Source: Dinochytrium kinnereticum
Lineage: Eukaryota; Chytridiomycota; Chytridiomycetes; Chytridiales; Chytridiaceae
DNA length: 33,258 nucleotides
NCBI GenBank assembly: GCA_027604005.1
Contig: JADGJT010000267.1
Location: 1-33,258, forward strand
Direction of reading: 5' to 3'
Numbering within the stretch: the stretch's first letter is position 1; every line of letters starts with the position of its first letter. The notes beneath the pieces were generated by a model. It did no database searches. It saw only the letters and a program-made list of their open reading frames with translations, and had not been told where the DNA came from. Below are positions 1 through 9,661 of the stretch, one piece after another. A program made the translations under genes and the position numbers.

Positions 1-136
1 CCCCCCTCTCCTCATGATCTTGCTGTGTGGTGTTTAATGGATTTCTTTTTGATTATTATAATAATGGTCTTTTGCATGTCCTTTGTGGAGTAACTATACG
101 CTTTTTTGCCTGTCAAATTCTTTTTTCTTGTATGAG

Positions 137-217
137 TGTCCCGAAGACCTGTACATCGAAGAGGTTTGCTATGGCGTCAGTCCGCGACAAGCCGCAGAGG
201 CATCATATTCATGGTGA
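137..217 (+). CDS. possible terminal exon of a gene extending left of the window (uncertain)
   Basis: A short open stretch follows a pyrimidine-rich run ending in TATGAG, which could be a 3' splice site at 135-136. Read from 137 it gives about 26 residues beginning CPEDLYIEEVCYGV and ending at TGA 215-217. The residue mix looks like ordinary protein rather than low-complexity translation. No upstream exon is identified in the first 130 bases, which are T-rich like introns elsewhere in the window. I recognise no family. It may equally be chance. Confidence 0.22.
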   Translation, partial: CPEDLYIEEVCYGVSPRQAAEASYSW

Positions 218-1369
218 TTGGGTATGTGCGGCATTACAGGATTATCCAGTCGGAGAGTTCTCCTCTGTCTCTTTCGAAAGAGAGGGAAGTAAACGAGGGT
301 CCATGTATGATGACAGACAAGACGTAGTGAATAAGTGGGTCCATTGTTTGGTTCTTGGAATTTACATAAGCGGTTTAGCATGTTTTAACAGTTCGCAAGT
401 GTCAGCGATGGGCTTTTCTTATCAACCTTGTCGTCCAAATTCTCTCCATCTTCAATACTTCCTTTACAAGCATCCCCATAGATCAGCAATTGTGCTCATC
501 AAGTCACTCCTGTGATTCCAATAGCTGGGCTCTTAACAGATATCGGACTTGTCTTTGTTCACCAACTTCTTATCCACCAATAGCCGGTTCAAGGTGGACC
601 TTTGACGGCAACATCGGACGCACCCTTAGAAGGTGTCCGCATATTTTTTATCTAGTCCACTGCGATTGAAAACGGATGGGTGAGGTTTGGGCCTGATATG
701 AAGGTTGTGGTTTCAATTTAAACTATTGCGTAAGCATGTCGACGGGTTCTGGTGCCCACCAAGAGAGAGGAGAGGGACAGAATGACGAAGAGCCTCATGT
801 CAACCAAGTGGGCTGGTCATAGAGGTGTTCATATATACAGGACTTTCTATTTTAATCACTTACAAGCTCTTTTACATAAGCCGGCAAAAAAGAAAAACAA
901 GAAAAGAAGAAGAAGCACTTAACCCTACCGTTCATAGATTCTCGCAAAGTCGAGCTCAAGAATGACAAGCCCTGCCACCTATACTCCCCCCCAATTCTCC
1001 AAACCAGGGACTGAACAACATCTCGCTGGGTAGGACACAGACGGTCGATGGCAAGACGGTATCAGCTGGGGCATCATCGAGTGATGGGTATGGATGGAGA
1101 TGGGCGGTGGGGGTTCGTCTCAATGACCCAAGGATCGTTTACATGCAGCGATAGGTCCAATGGCGTCATCTGAGAGGGGAGCTTGAGCCAAAAGTCCGAA
1201 CCTGACAAATTGAACTCCGCAGGGGTGTTCAGTCTTCGGACACTACCGAAAACCCATGTTATCCAAGTCAACCTGTCCTCATCGCGATCTCCCAACCCAA
1301 ACCACATCCATGCCCCCTCTTGCATTTTCTTCCCGAAAGAACCCCACGATCCCAGAAACAGCAACAACG
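218..1369. other. intergenic, no gene seen
   Basis: No open frame here has fungal-looking composition plus credible splice sites. Open frames at 27-515 and 1074-1526 use non-ATG starts, lack domain-like sequence, and the second lies antisense to the following gene. The last few hundred bases before 1370 presumably hold the promoter of that gene. An A-rich run lies near 885-915. Confidence 0.5.
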
Positions 1370-2202
1370 ATGACCTCCATCCTCCTCGTTCTACTGCTGG
1401 CACCAGCCATCTTTGCTTCCCGCTTCCACCTGGCTCAACGAGCTCTAGGAAACACGACCGCAGCAGCCGTAATAACTGACTGCGTCCCGATTGTGGGTCC
1501 TCTTGTGGGATGCACGAAATCAACAATGGAGAGCGAGTACTCGGATCTCAACGCGGCAGCAAGAGGGGCCGTCCTCGTTGCTGATTGCGTCTGCGGTGAT
1601 GTTTTTGGGCCCAGAGGGACATTGGTGAGTTCTTCTCCATCAATCTCCCCCCACGTTTATTTATTTTTCTGTAGTTTGAGTTTGCAAAACGGTGCTCAAA
1701 GGAGCTTCTCAGCGTTGATGAGGAGCTTTCTGGATCCATTCTCAATCTTTTGGAACTCATGACGGGAGGTGTTGGGAACAACATCAACCCTGCAAGGCTG
1801 GCCGTGGGGATTAGTCAGGTCCCAGAAGCTTGTGAGGTCTTTAGCGCAAACGAAGTCACCATCAACCCCCCGCCAGCCAGTATACCTGGAGGAGGTGAAT
1901 CGCCAGCTGGTGAACCTGGAGAGGCTGGTGAGCCTGAACCAGAGTCACCTGCTGCAAATGAAGTGACGGCAAGGAAGCGATTCACCGAGGAGCAAGTTAA
2001 ACTACTTTCACCTCACGCCGTCGACGTTGTCTCAAAGCTTCACCTTCAGTTCATCGTCCATGGGAAGAAGGTGGTTCCTCTTCACAGGGATGCTATTACC
2101 TCTGGGGCGATTCGGCAGAGTGGTCATATGCCGTTTATCGAGAGATGGGCAGTAATCATACTGATTGTGACCTGTTTGGCTTTGAGGTCCTTTGAGGCTT
2201 AA
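1370..2202 (+). CDS. putative secreted, GPI-type cell-surface protein, family not recognised
   Basis: Two exons, 1370-1624 and 1675-2202, joined in phase 0 across a 50-bp intron (GTGAGT...CTGTAG), give 260 residues. An AG six bases further on (1680) would delete only two residues. The ATG at 1370 is chosen because it opens a clean signal peptide (MTSILLVLLLAPAIFAS); in-frame upstream ATG codons would bury it. The mature N-terminal half has paired cysteines (TDC, VGC, DCVCG, KRC, EAC), suggesting disulphide bonding. A Pro/Gly/Glu-rich linker follows at about residues 155-185. The C-terminus is a hydrophobic segment (WAVIILIVTCLAL) with a short tail, as in GPI-attachment signals, although a single-pass anchor is possible. 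Function unknown; it probably sits at the plasma membrane or wall. Confidence 0.7.
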
Positions 2203-2504
2203 GGGATGGGGGGTTTTCATTTCTTTAACTACGACGCTCTTCTCTCGTTTCGCCGGTTGCTTCTCTTCACACCATTTCCACATCTCACTCCCTGATGGCA
2301 TTCTTTCATCTTTCTTTTCTGCATCCCCCATCCCAACCTGTTTTATATTTATTAACGTGCTCTGGAATTTAGAACAATTTATAACCCCTTTCTGAGGCTA
2401 CCATTTGGCCATACCTTTTCTTTTCACGGTGTGGGCTCGGCGTCGTTTCCTTTTCCTTCTTCCTTTTGGTCCGTTGCCCTTTGAAGTTGGAACCTTTATG
2501 AAAG

Positions 2505-2745
2505 ACAACAATAATAATAATAAAAGATAAGTAACATAGTACAACGACAGTAGAAAGTATATAGTAGATACTTTACATGCGGATAAACATGGTTTAAAGG
2601 GGAATTAATTTAATTGAATGATAATAATAATAATAAAATATAATAATAAAATATAATAATATGTGGGTCCCAATAATAATACAGAATACAACAACAATAA
2701 TACTAAATAAGAATAATTATAATAGTATGGCAATAATAAAAATGA
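2505..2745. repeat. degenerate (AAT)n tract
   Basis: Interrupted runs of ATA/AAT trinucleotides (for example 2509-2523, 2620-2660 and 2670-2705) extend over roughly 240 bases. This is simple-sequence DNA with no coding potential. Confidence 0.8.
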
Positions 2746-2958
2746 AGCAAGTGTGAACGTTAGCTGAGCAGTAATTGATGGAGTCCAAAGGCTTGTTTTT
2801 CAGTCTGAAATAAACAGAATGAAGGAGTTACCCAATATGGCACCTTCCCTCTTTTGGTTGTTTCTGCGTAGGGCAGGGAAAGAAGGTGATTCAAGCTGAG
2901 ACCCAGCCATACTTTGATTTTATATTGATTTACTTTCCGTTCTCCGCTCACCTCTAGG

Positions 2959-2982
2959 CACACACACACACACACACACACA
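2959..2982 (+). repeat. (CA)12 microsatellite in the 5' leader of the gene at 3001
   Basis: Twelve uninterrupted CA units end 18 bases before the ATG at 3001, so the array probably lies in the 5' UTR and may vary in length between strains. Confidence 0.9.
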
Positions 2983-3000
2983 TACCCATCCGCATCCGCA

Positions 3001-3560
3001 ATGAGTCTCGACACAGTCTATCTCATTTTCCTTATCGTCGCCCTGGTCATCTGCGTGCTCATGGGCCTGTGCATTGTGTTGATGAAGATCAAATTGTACC
3101 AACTCAAAGGCAAAAACTCGAGGACTCGCAAAACATCTCGTGCGTGGATCAAGTGGGGGTCGAAGAGCGGGCCCGAAGGAGTGGTGGTTGCGGACGGGTA
3201 TGCTTCTGTTGGGAAGGTTTACAATGCTCAGCCCATTGTGGTGCATGAGGACACTGAGGATATTGAGAAGCAAGCTGGCTCTTCTTTGCATGTCCGTGTG
3301 GAATCGCAAAATGTGGTGACGATGTCGCCAATACCCCTCAGTCCAGTGCCTGTTCCGTCCGTTCCTGACTTGGGTGAGTTGTTTTGAGCGTCCAGGATAA
3401 CTGATGACTTTCCTCACTGGCGTCCCCTCCCCTACTTGCGTTTTGCTTACATTCTCTTTCGTCTTCTCACTCAGATCTCGGACAATCGCATCTGGCAACA
3501 CCGCAGCCACTTGCACCTCCACGCAGACAGTCATATTCCCCCCCGCATGCCAAACACTGA
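3001..3560 (+). CDS. small single-pass membrane protein, unknown function
   Basis: Two exons, 3001-3373 and 3475-3560, joined in phase 1 across a 101-bp intron (GTGAGT...ACTCAG), give 152 residues. Residues 6-29 form one strong hydrophobic helix near the N-terminus, followed by basic residues (KIKLYQLKGKNSRTRK). That suggests the N-terminus outside and a cytosolic tail of about 120 residues. The tail is acidic in the middle (HEDTEDIEKQ) and Pro/Ser-rich near the end. No signal peptidase site is evident, so this looks like a type III membrane protein. No family recognised. The next gene starts about 160 bases downstream on the same strand. Confidence 0.65.
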
Positions 3561-3723
3561 GATAACTCCGTCAATTCTGCTTTTACGCATTTGTCTTCTT
3601 ATGAATATATTGTTGCCTTGTTTTTCAAATGCTTCTTCCTTCCCATGCAGAGGCGCGGTCGCTGTGGTTAGCCCTGACTTTGCCCGAAGCTGCAACAAAT
3701 TTAAAAGGTGGACGCATGGACGC

Positions 3724-5328
3724 ATGACAGATCCACAAATCCCCACCATGATGTCCGCATCCAACAATGCCCATTCAGCTCAGGATATCCTCTTGGCCAC
3801 ACTCGAGAGATCAGACCGCTTCTTTGAGCGACATCCAGCACCTGTGGCAACGAACCGTCTTCGCACTCTTTTGAAACTCCCTTCGTCAGATCACCCCCTG
3901 TCCCCAGCTGATGCCAGCAGCATGATTCGTTCCTCTTGCACACTCGCTCACGATGCGGTTGTACGTCGCTTGATTCCGGGGTTCATTGCCCACAAGAAGC
4001 GGTACGGTAGCAAGGTGGAGAAATCGCTCTACGAATCCATAACGCCGCGGCAGTTGCTGAAAAGACTTATGACAGCTCGACCGCTGGCTTTCTATGGGAG
4101 GCATGATAAGACCATGTTGCGGTCCGGGATCACGCCGAAGAAAGCTTCAGCGCAGTGGCATCAGGTCGGGACGGAAAAGGAAGGCGCTGATATCCACTTG
4201 AATCAATACCTATCTTATCACGAGATGCAGCTATCAGCCCTCATTGGAGCTTCAGTACCGACAAGATTCATCAACGCTGGTGATCGGAAGAATCATGGGG
4301 TGATGGGTCTTTCTGGGACCTTCACTGAATCTGGCATCTACGTGGGATTGGTAGGGCCCCGGTTCAATGGGGCTTTGACATCCATGGAGAGCGAGTATTT
4401 GCTGGTATCGAAAGACTTCAGCACCGAGGCAAATGGATTTGGGAAAGGTGGGCGGGCCAAAAACCCGGCGGCTGCTGACAGGCTTGCCCTGCTGGCTGAC
4501 CTGTTTGTTGGAGACGGGTACTCGGTTGGAACCATGATGCCCTCTTCTCCCGCAAAACCAGCTGGCACGGTGCACTTCCCGACCTTTGAGGAGGTGGCAG
4601 AGTTTGTGGTGACCAACCCCGGGACGGAGAAGTACCTGGAGCTCTCCTCGAACACCTTTTTAAACGTTGATGCTTACAAGCGCCGAGTGGCCATCACGGC
4701 GGAGACACTTCTTCTGGAGGCGAACGAAAGAGCCGCGGCCGCCTTTAAAGACTCACTATCTAGTATGGGCGTCAAACCCATTGAGACTTCAGACGATTCA
4801 ACCACACCAATTGTTGCCCGGGTGATTGTGATTGGATTTGGACTGGGTGTGTGGATGAAAGATGCCCGTCAGATATCATTCTTCGTGAAGGCTTTTGAGG
4901 ATGTTATACGAGGCACCCCTCTTCCCCACGTTGGGGAGATAGTATTCTCTTGGATTGCTGGTCAAGATTCTCTGAGCGGTCTCCCATCGGGATCAATAAT
5001 GTGCGGTGCCGCTGGAAACGATATACGAGTCGAGTTCTCAAATGGAAACCCTGCTGATCTGCCTCAAGACATGCAGCTTGTCCTCAATGGCCGTAAAGTG
5101 AGGAGGCTCCTTGTTGCGTCGTTTGCATGGGACGGGAACAGCTATCCTGGGAATGAGTATTGGTTCGGTCAAAAATCTGGGTCGGGTGATTCTGCGGCAG
5201 CATGCTGTTCTTTGATTGGGGAGCTGATGAATCCGGAAGTGAATCCCGTTGTTGTCGAAACCCTTCGCGTTATGGAGCGAGTGCAGCAAGACCGGAAAGT
5301 TAGTGTTAACTTGGATGATCAAAAGTAA
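3724..5328 (+). CDS. conserved-looking 534-residue protein of unknown function (possibly DUF4804-like)
   Basis: This is a single uninterrupted exon in a window where nearly all other genes are split. The frame stays open upstream to 3436, but that part overlaps the 3' exon of the preceding gene and reads as intergenic, so ATG 3724 is preferred. ATG 3748, in a good CCACC context, is an alternative. The protein looks globular and soluble, with no signal peptide or membrane helix from this start. Striking motifs are YLSYHEMQ (residues 162-169), IYVGLVGPRF (205-214) and PGNEYWFGQ (475-483), the last followed by a Gly/Ser/Ala/Cys stretch (SGDSAAACCSL). From memory these resemble the DUF4804 family seen in some bacteria and eukaryotes. 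I could not check that assignment, and no activity can be stated. Confidence 0.7.
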   Translation: MTDPQIPTMMSASNNAHSAQDILLATLERSDRFFERHPAPVATNRLRTLLKLPSSDHPLSPADASSMIRSSCTLAHDAVVRRLIPGFIAHKKRYGSKVEKSLYESITPRQLLKRLMTARPLAFYGRHDKTMLRSGITPKKASAQWHQVGTEKEGADIHLNQYLSYHEMQLSALIGASVPTRFINAGDRKNHGVMGLSGTFTESGIYVGLVGPRFNGALTSMESEYLLVSKDFSTEANGFGKGGRAKNPAAADRLALLADLFVGDGYSVGTMMPSSPAKPAGTVHFPTFEEVAEFVVTNPGTEKYLELSSNTFLNVDAYKRRVAITAETLLLEANERAAAAFKDSLSSMGVKPIETSDDSTTPIVARVIVIGFGLGVWMKDARQISFFVKAFEDVIRGTPLPHVGEIVFSWIAGQDSLSGLPSGSIMCGAAGNDIRVEFSNGNPADLPQDMQLVLNGRKVRRLLVASFAWDGNSYPGNEYWFGQKSGSGDSAAACCSLIGELMNPEVNPVVVETLRVMERVQQDRKVSVNLDDQK

Positions 5329-5599
5329 ACAATAACAATAATAACCCATTAAACCTTGCTTGGTCTTTTCTTAACCCAATAATGTTATGGACATGGCTGC
5401 TCATCTAATCTGGTTGGTGCATTGCCTGTGCCACAACTCGCCGGTCATTTAGAACCCACCCCAGTCAATAAGCCGCATGGCTCAACAAAAATAAAAGAAT
5501 GGTGTAAATCCACATACCGTCAATCTGCCACAACTCGATCCTTATCCCACACTCTAGTCATAGCACAAAAAGGCAACTGTGAGGGAAAGGAATATCACA

Positions 5600-7190
5600 A
5601 TGAACAACTTCACCAACACAACTGTGGACCCTGACCTTTCACTTGAGTTGCCGGAGGAGGCGGGGGAGGAGGTGGAGGGATGGTATGTGAAGGGGGGTTC
5701 TTGTCTATGTTAGATTCGCTGGAAGAGACTGAGCTCTATTTCTCCAGGTTCACAAAGATTGGTATTCAGTTTGTTGCTGGTATTAATGGCATCTCGCTGT
5801 GCCTGATGTTTATCGCCCTTGTACTTCTTGTTATATGCCGTGTGTGAGTAAACGTCTCCCTTTGCATACGTCCCTTCCTCTTCGTGTTTTGACCACGAGT
5901 TTTTTCTTCTTCTGGATTTTAGATATAACAAGAGGTTCTTTGAGCGGATGTCCCTGCGGATTATTTCATGCTTGGTAGTGAGCGCTTGTGGATTCCACTC
6001 AAGCTTCATCTACTCGCTCTATTATGCCGATGATCTCAATTGCAAGATCTCAACATTCATGTACTGCTTCTTCAGTCTCATTCATTGCTTCCTCACAACA
6101 GGATTAGGGTTAGTTGATTTGAAGTCTTCCATTTTTCGCATGTTTAGAGGTGGAAATCTAATCCCTTTGCTTTGTTTCCCCAGTGTGAACCTTTTCTTGA
6201 TATTCGTCATGAAGCGGCAAGTTCCAGACATGGCGTTTTGGATTTATTGGTCCGTTGCACTGGTTGTCGCCATCTCATTCTCCCTTCCACCTATGTTTAT
6301 GAACATTGTTGGATACTTTGAAACGGATGTAAGCCCGTATTTCTTTCAAACTGTCAGAGAGTTCAAACTGGCCCTTTACTAAACTAGAATATTAGGGATG
6401 CTGGTACGAGAAAGCAAGTTATTCATGGACGTTCTACTATGGGCCAATTTTCTTCATGGCAGTGGTGAATATCGTCATCGCCACGTCCGTCCAATGGGCA
6501 ATAATGGTATCTTCGATTCTTTAAGTTTTCCGCGCCTTTCAAACATATCCCTGACTTCACCTTTTTTTCCCTCAGTCGCATCGGAAAGAAATGGTTGGCG
6601 TAGGCAAGAGCGATTTGGAATCCACGGGAGGAGGAACCACGAGTGATTCACCCACTTCAGTGAAATCATCTGGAATCATTTCGGAAAACTCTATTGGGCA
6701 CCGATCCTCTCAGAACAACACACAGACGAACATGAATTCATCAGCCCCCAAAACAAAGAAGCGGCGGAAGAACGGGGACGAGCTCAGGTAATTCATATTT
6801 ATCGTCTTTGTGCTTGTGCCCAGGCTTATCATTCTGTCGGCTAAACATCAATATCTATTCTTTTCTTTTTGTTGCTAACCATCATTATTTGCGAACAAAG
6901 CCATGTCGCCATGCAAGTAAACCTCTAGTAAGTGTCTGCATCCTGTGATGGCCATTCTGGCAGGCTTTGACTCAGGAAGTTAACAAAGCATCCCCAACTA
7001 TAGCGTGTGTATTCCGTTTATTTGCGAGTTCGCCACTTCAGTCACAGAGTCGATACCAGGTCACGGAGGAGATCTTGGGGACTTTTTCCAAACATTGTTC
7101 GTGTCATCTATGGGGCTGTTAACGTTCCTCGTCCTCTGCTTCGACACCACCCTTCACAAGTCACTTAAAGGCGCGTTCAAAACGACCTGA
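5600..7190 (+). CDS. seven-transmembrane G-protein-coupled receptor (fungal GPCR, Git3/cAMP-receptor-like class)
   Basis: Eight exons (5600-5682, 5748-5843, 5923-6108, 6184-6328, 6396-6506, 6576-6787, 6901-6927, 7004-7190) join in phase throughout to give 348 residues. The short N-terminus has NNFTNTT, with potential N-glycosylation sites. Seven hydrophobic segments follow: TM1 from exon 2, TM2-3 in exon 3, TM4 in exon 4, TM5 in exon 5, TM6 across exons 7-8 and TM7 in exon 8. The segment after TM1 has basic residues plus ERMSLRI, as in other fungal receptors. A GCWYEK stretch before TM5 supplies the usual extracellular-loop-2 cysteine. Loop 3 (exon 6, about 70 residues) is long, hydrophilic and Ser/Thr-rich and ends in KTKKRRK, as expected for G-protein coupling. 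The 27-base exon 7 lies in TM6. The ligand is unknown and the class assignment is tentative. Confidence 0.82.
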
Positions 7191-7303
7191 GCTGATCTCA
7201 CCCTTTTCAAGGCTATCTATACTACCTTACTTGTGGTGTTTTTATATTTGCCAATGCTGTGCATGTTCTTTAACGACCAAAAACCTGTATATGTCTATAG
7301 TTC

Positions 7304-7309
7304 AATAAA
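7304..7309 (+). terminator. AATAAA polyadenylation signal candidate for the GPCR gene
   Basis: A canonical AATAAA hexamer lies 113 bases after the receptor stop codon and 45 bases before the RlmN start, the expected place for 3' processing of the upstream transcript. The hexamer alone is weak evidence. Confidence 0.4.
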
Positions 7310-7354
7310 TGTGAAATAGATAGAGACGTCTCAAGCGGAAAAACTGTCAGCAAA

Positions 7355-9177
7355 ATGGCCAAAAGGGTGAACAACCCGCAGAGCATTCACAGCCTGAACA
7401 CCGAGCTCGTTCCATACCTCAAGGAACAGAGCATCCAGACCATTCACGCCTCGTCATTGCAGAGGTACTTTGCAAAGCATCCGGAGAAAACATTGGACGA
7501 TTTCTTTGCTGCTCATCATGAGAACCTCCCCGATAAGCTAAGAGGAGCAGTGGAAGGCCGCTTTGTCCCATTCACCACCACGATCGATACCAGGAAGGAT
7601 TCAAGGTAGGTGTGATGAATATAGGTTAAGAGGTTTTGGCGAGCAGATTAGCTTTTGGGTCCGCTTTGTAGTTTGAAGAGATGCTGGAAGTGCATGCACA
7701 ATCTAACTTGCTTTTGATTTCGCTCTTTAAAGCGATGGCTCTACCACCAAGTTGGCAGTAAAGTTACAAGATGGGCAGATGGTAGAGACGGTCATCATGA
7801 GGTAAGAGAAACCGCAAGGATCGGATTTAGCAGCATCCAAACTCTTACCGTTTCTATTTAAGGTACAATAAGGGTGAGGACAACAGAGGAAGACCACGTA
7901 TTTCAGTGTGCATCTCATCCCAGGTACATATTCAAGTTAAAACTCAATTCCGTTCGCTTCTCCACATTACTTCCATTCTCCTCTCCTGACCTTCAATAAT
8001 CAGATCGGGTGCAAGATGGGCTGTACGTTCTGCGCAACAGGAACAATGGGCTTAAAAGGTCATCTCACGTCTGGTGAGATAGTCGAACAGCTTATTCACG
8101 CTATCACCATTGCTGGGAGGATCGACAATGTCGTCTTTATGGGAATGGGCGAGCCTCTTGATAACTACGATGCGGTTTTGGATGCCATCAAGGTTATGAC
8201 TGATGGTGCTGGGATTCGGCTTGCACCTTCAAAGATTTGCGTTAGCACCGTCGGTTTGATTCCTCGGATGAGACAGATTATAAAAGACGCTCCTGGTGGG
8301 TTGATAATTCTTCTGTCATGAGTACTCGTGACCCTTTGACGATCTAAACATCTAACAAATGCTCTGCCGGTATAAAACAGACGTCAGGCTCGCCCTGTCC
8401 CTCCACGCCCCAACTCAAGATATCCGCGTGAAAATCGTCCCAACTGCAAAAGCCTACCCATTGGAACGCATCATGGAGGTCGTGGACGATATTATCGCAT
8501 CAAACCGTCAGGTTCTGATTGAATACGTTCTAATCAGGGACTTGAACGATACCGTTGAAGCAGCGGAGCAGCTAGGAGTTCTTCTCGGCGGTTCAAGAGC
8601 CCCAGGCGTTCATCTAAACCTGATACCTTATAATCCTACCGACGCCGAACCCTCATACCAACGACCAACAGACGAAGCCATAGAGGCATTTGACAATATT
8701 CTATCAAAAGACTATGGAGTTAAGACCACCATAAGGAGGACCATGGGGGACGATATTGACGGTGCATGCGGTCAACTCGTCCTCAAGAAAGGCGAGAAAG
8801 CATCAAAACCAACAGACCTTGAGGACATGTTTACAGAAGGCTTAAAAAAACGAAAGGGCCCCGCACCAAGCCCCAAATCCTCGAGCAAGTTAACGGAGGT
8901 TAAGGATGATCCGGCGAAGACGAAAAAGGCCTCTGGCAAGGAGCTTGAAGAGAAGAAGCAGATTGAGGAGGAGGCGGAGGAAGGGTTGAATGAGTTGAGG
9001 CCGCAGGGGAGCGATTGGGCCAAGAACTTATTTCCGTTCCTTACTTTGTTCTTTTTCGGCGTTATGGCTTTGGCTTTAGGGTACTTGTATGTTCAACTTA
9101 AAGAGCCTGAGGAGCAGGGATACAGGAGCCCATTCCTTGATCGGGTTGGGGCACTCCCTACTCCGCAGAAACAATGA
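7355..9177 (+). CDS. rlmN: RlmN-family radical SAM adenine-C2 methyltransferase with C-terminal membrane anchor
   Basis: Five exons (7355-7605, 7733-7801, 7863-7923, 8004-8295, 8381-9177) give 489 residues. The family methylates C2 of adenosine in 23S rRNA (A2503) and position 37 of some tRNAs, using a 4Fe-4S cluster and S-adenosylmethionine. All expected catalytic parts are visible: the CxxxCxxC cluster motif (C130, C134, C137), the cysteine seven residues before it (C123), the GMGEPL stretch, LALSLHAP, and the methyl-carrier cysteine in GACGQL (C354). Residues 1-70 match the family's small N-terminal helical domain. After about residue 360 an addition not found in bacterial enzymes begins: a Lys/Glu-rich linker, a hydrophobic helix (about 441-463) and a 26-residue tail, a tail-anchor-like layout. 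No clear mitochondrial presequence is seen. It converges on the acyltransferase gene. Confidence 0.93.
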
Positions 9178-9661
9178 CGGCCTTTCGTTTTTATCTTTAT
9201 TGTGATTTCTTTCAGAAGCTATAAACGTATAGGTGCTTTGTCGCTCTTCTTTGGATACTACCATTCCTATGTTTTTGGCTGCCCAACCCCTCCACCCGAA
9301 TCTCTTAAACCTACCTATCTATTCCTTGACGATCTCAGCCCTTCCTGTGTTGGTTGGGTGAATTGGTGAACTGCAAGCACATAATATACTTTCACAGTAA
9401 ACAGATAGTAAGGCGGTAAACAGTTCAGGAGCGACCGTTTTTAAATTATGATTAAAAAGGGGAGCATGGCAAGATTGATATGCGTCGCAAATGAAGACCA
9501 AAAAAGAAGCAATTATAGGGATTGAAAGAGCAAATTAAACAAAACAAAACACAGGCAACTGCCGCGACGACATTCCAATTAAATATTGCAAAAAATGCAT
9601 CATCAGGGGATAAAGGGCTTGAATAAAAAGAGAGGGAAGGAGGGAAGCAGAAAAGGATCTC
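9178..9661. other. convergent intergenic region, no gene seen
   Basis: This 484-base gap lies between the 3' ends of the RlmN-like gene (+) and the acyltransferase gene (-). It should hold both 3' UTRs. There is no credible ORF, and the sequence is A-rich near 9500-9650. Confidence 0.6.

Larger units (their letters stand above)
2203..3000. other. intergenic with AT-rich trinucleotide tracts
   Basis: About 800 bases without a gene. The middle (2505-2745) is dominated by AAT/ATA repeats. The end carries a CA microsatellite directly before the next start codon. It should contain the 3' end of the gene at 1370 and the promoter and 5' UTR of the gene at 3001. Confidence 0.6.

Noticed and set aside
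27..515. 162-codon frame at the left edge
   Set aside because: Non-ATG start, no domain, composition typical of non-coding DNA.
3436..3723. Upstream extension of the 534-residue gene
   Set aside because: It begins at TTG, overlaps exon 2 of the preceding small membrane-protein gene, and does not resemble the rest of the protein.
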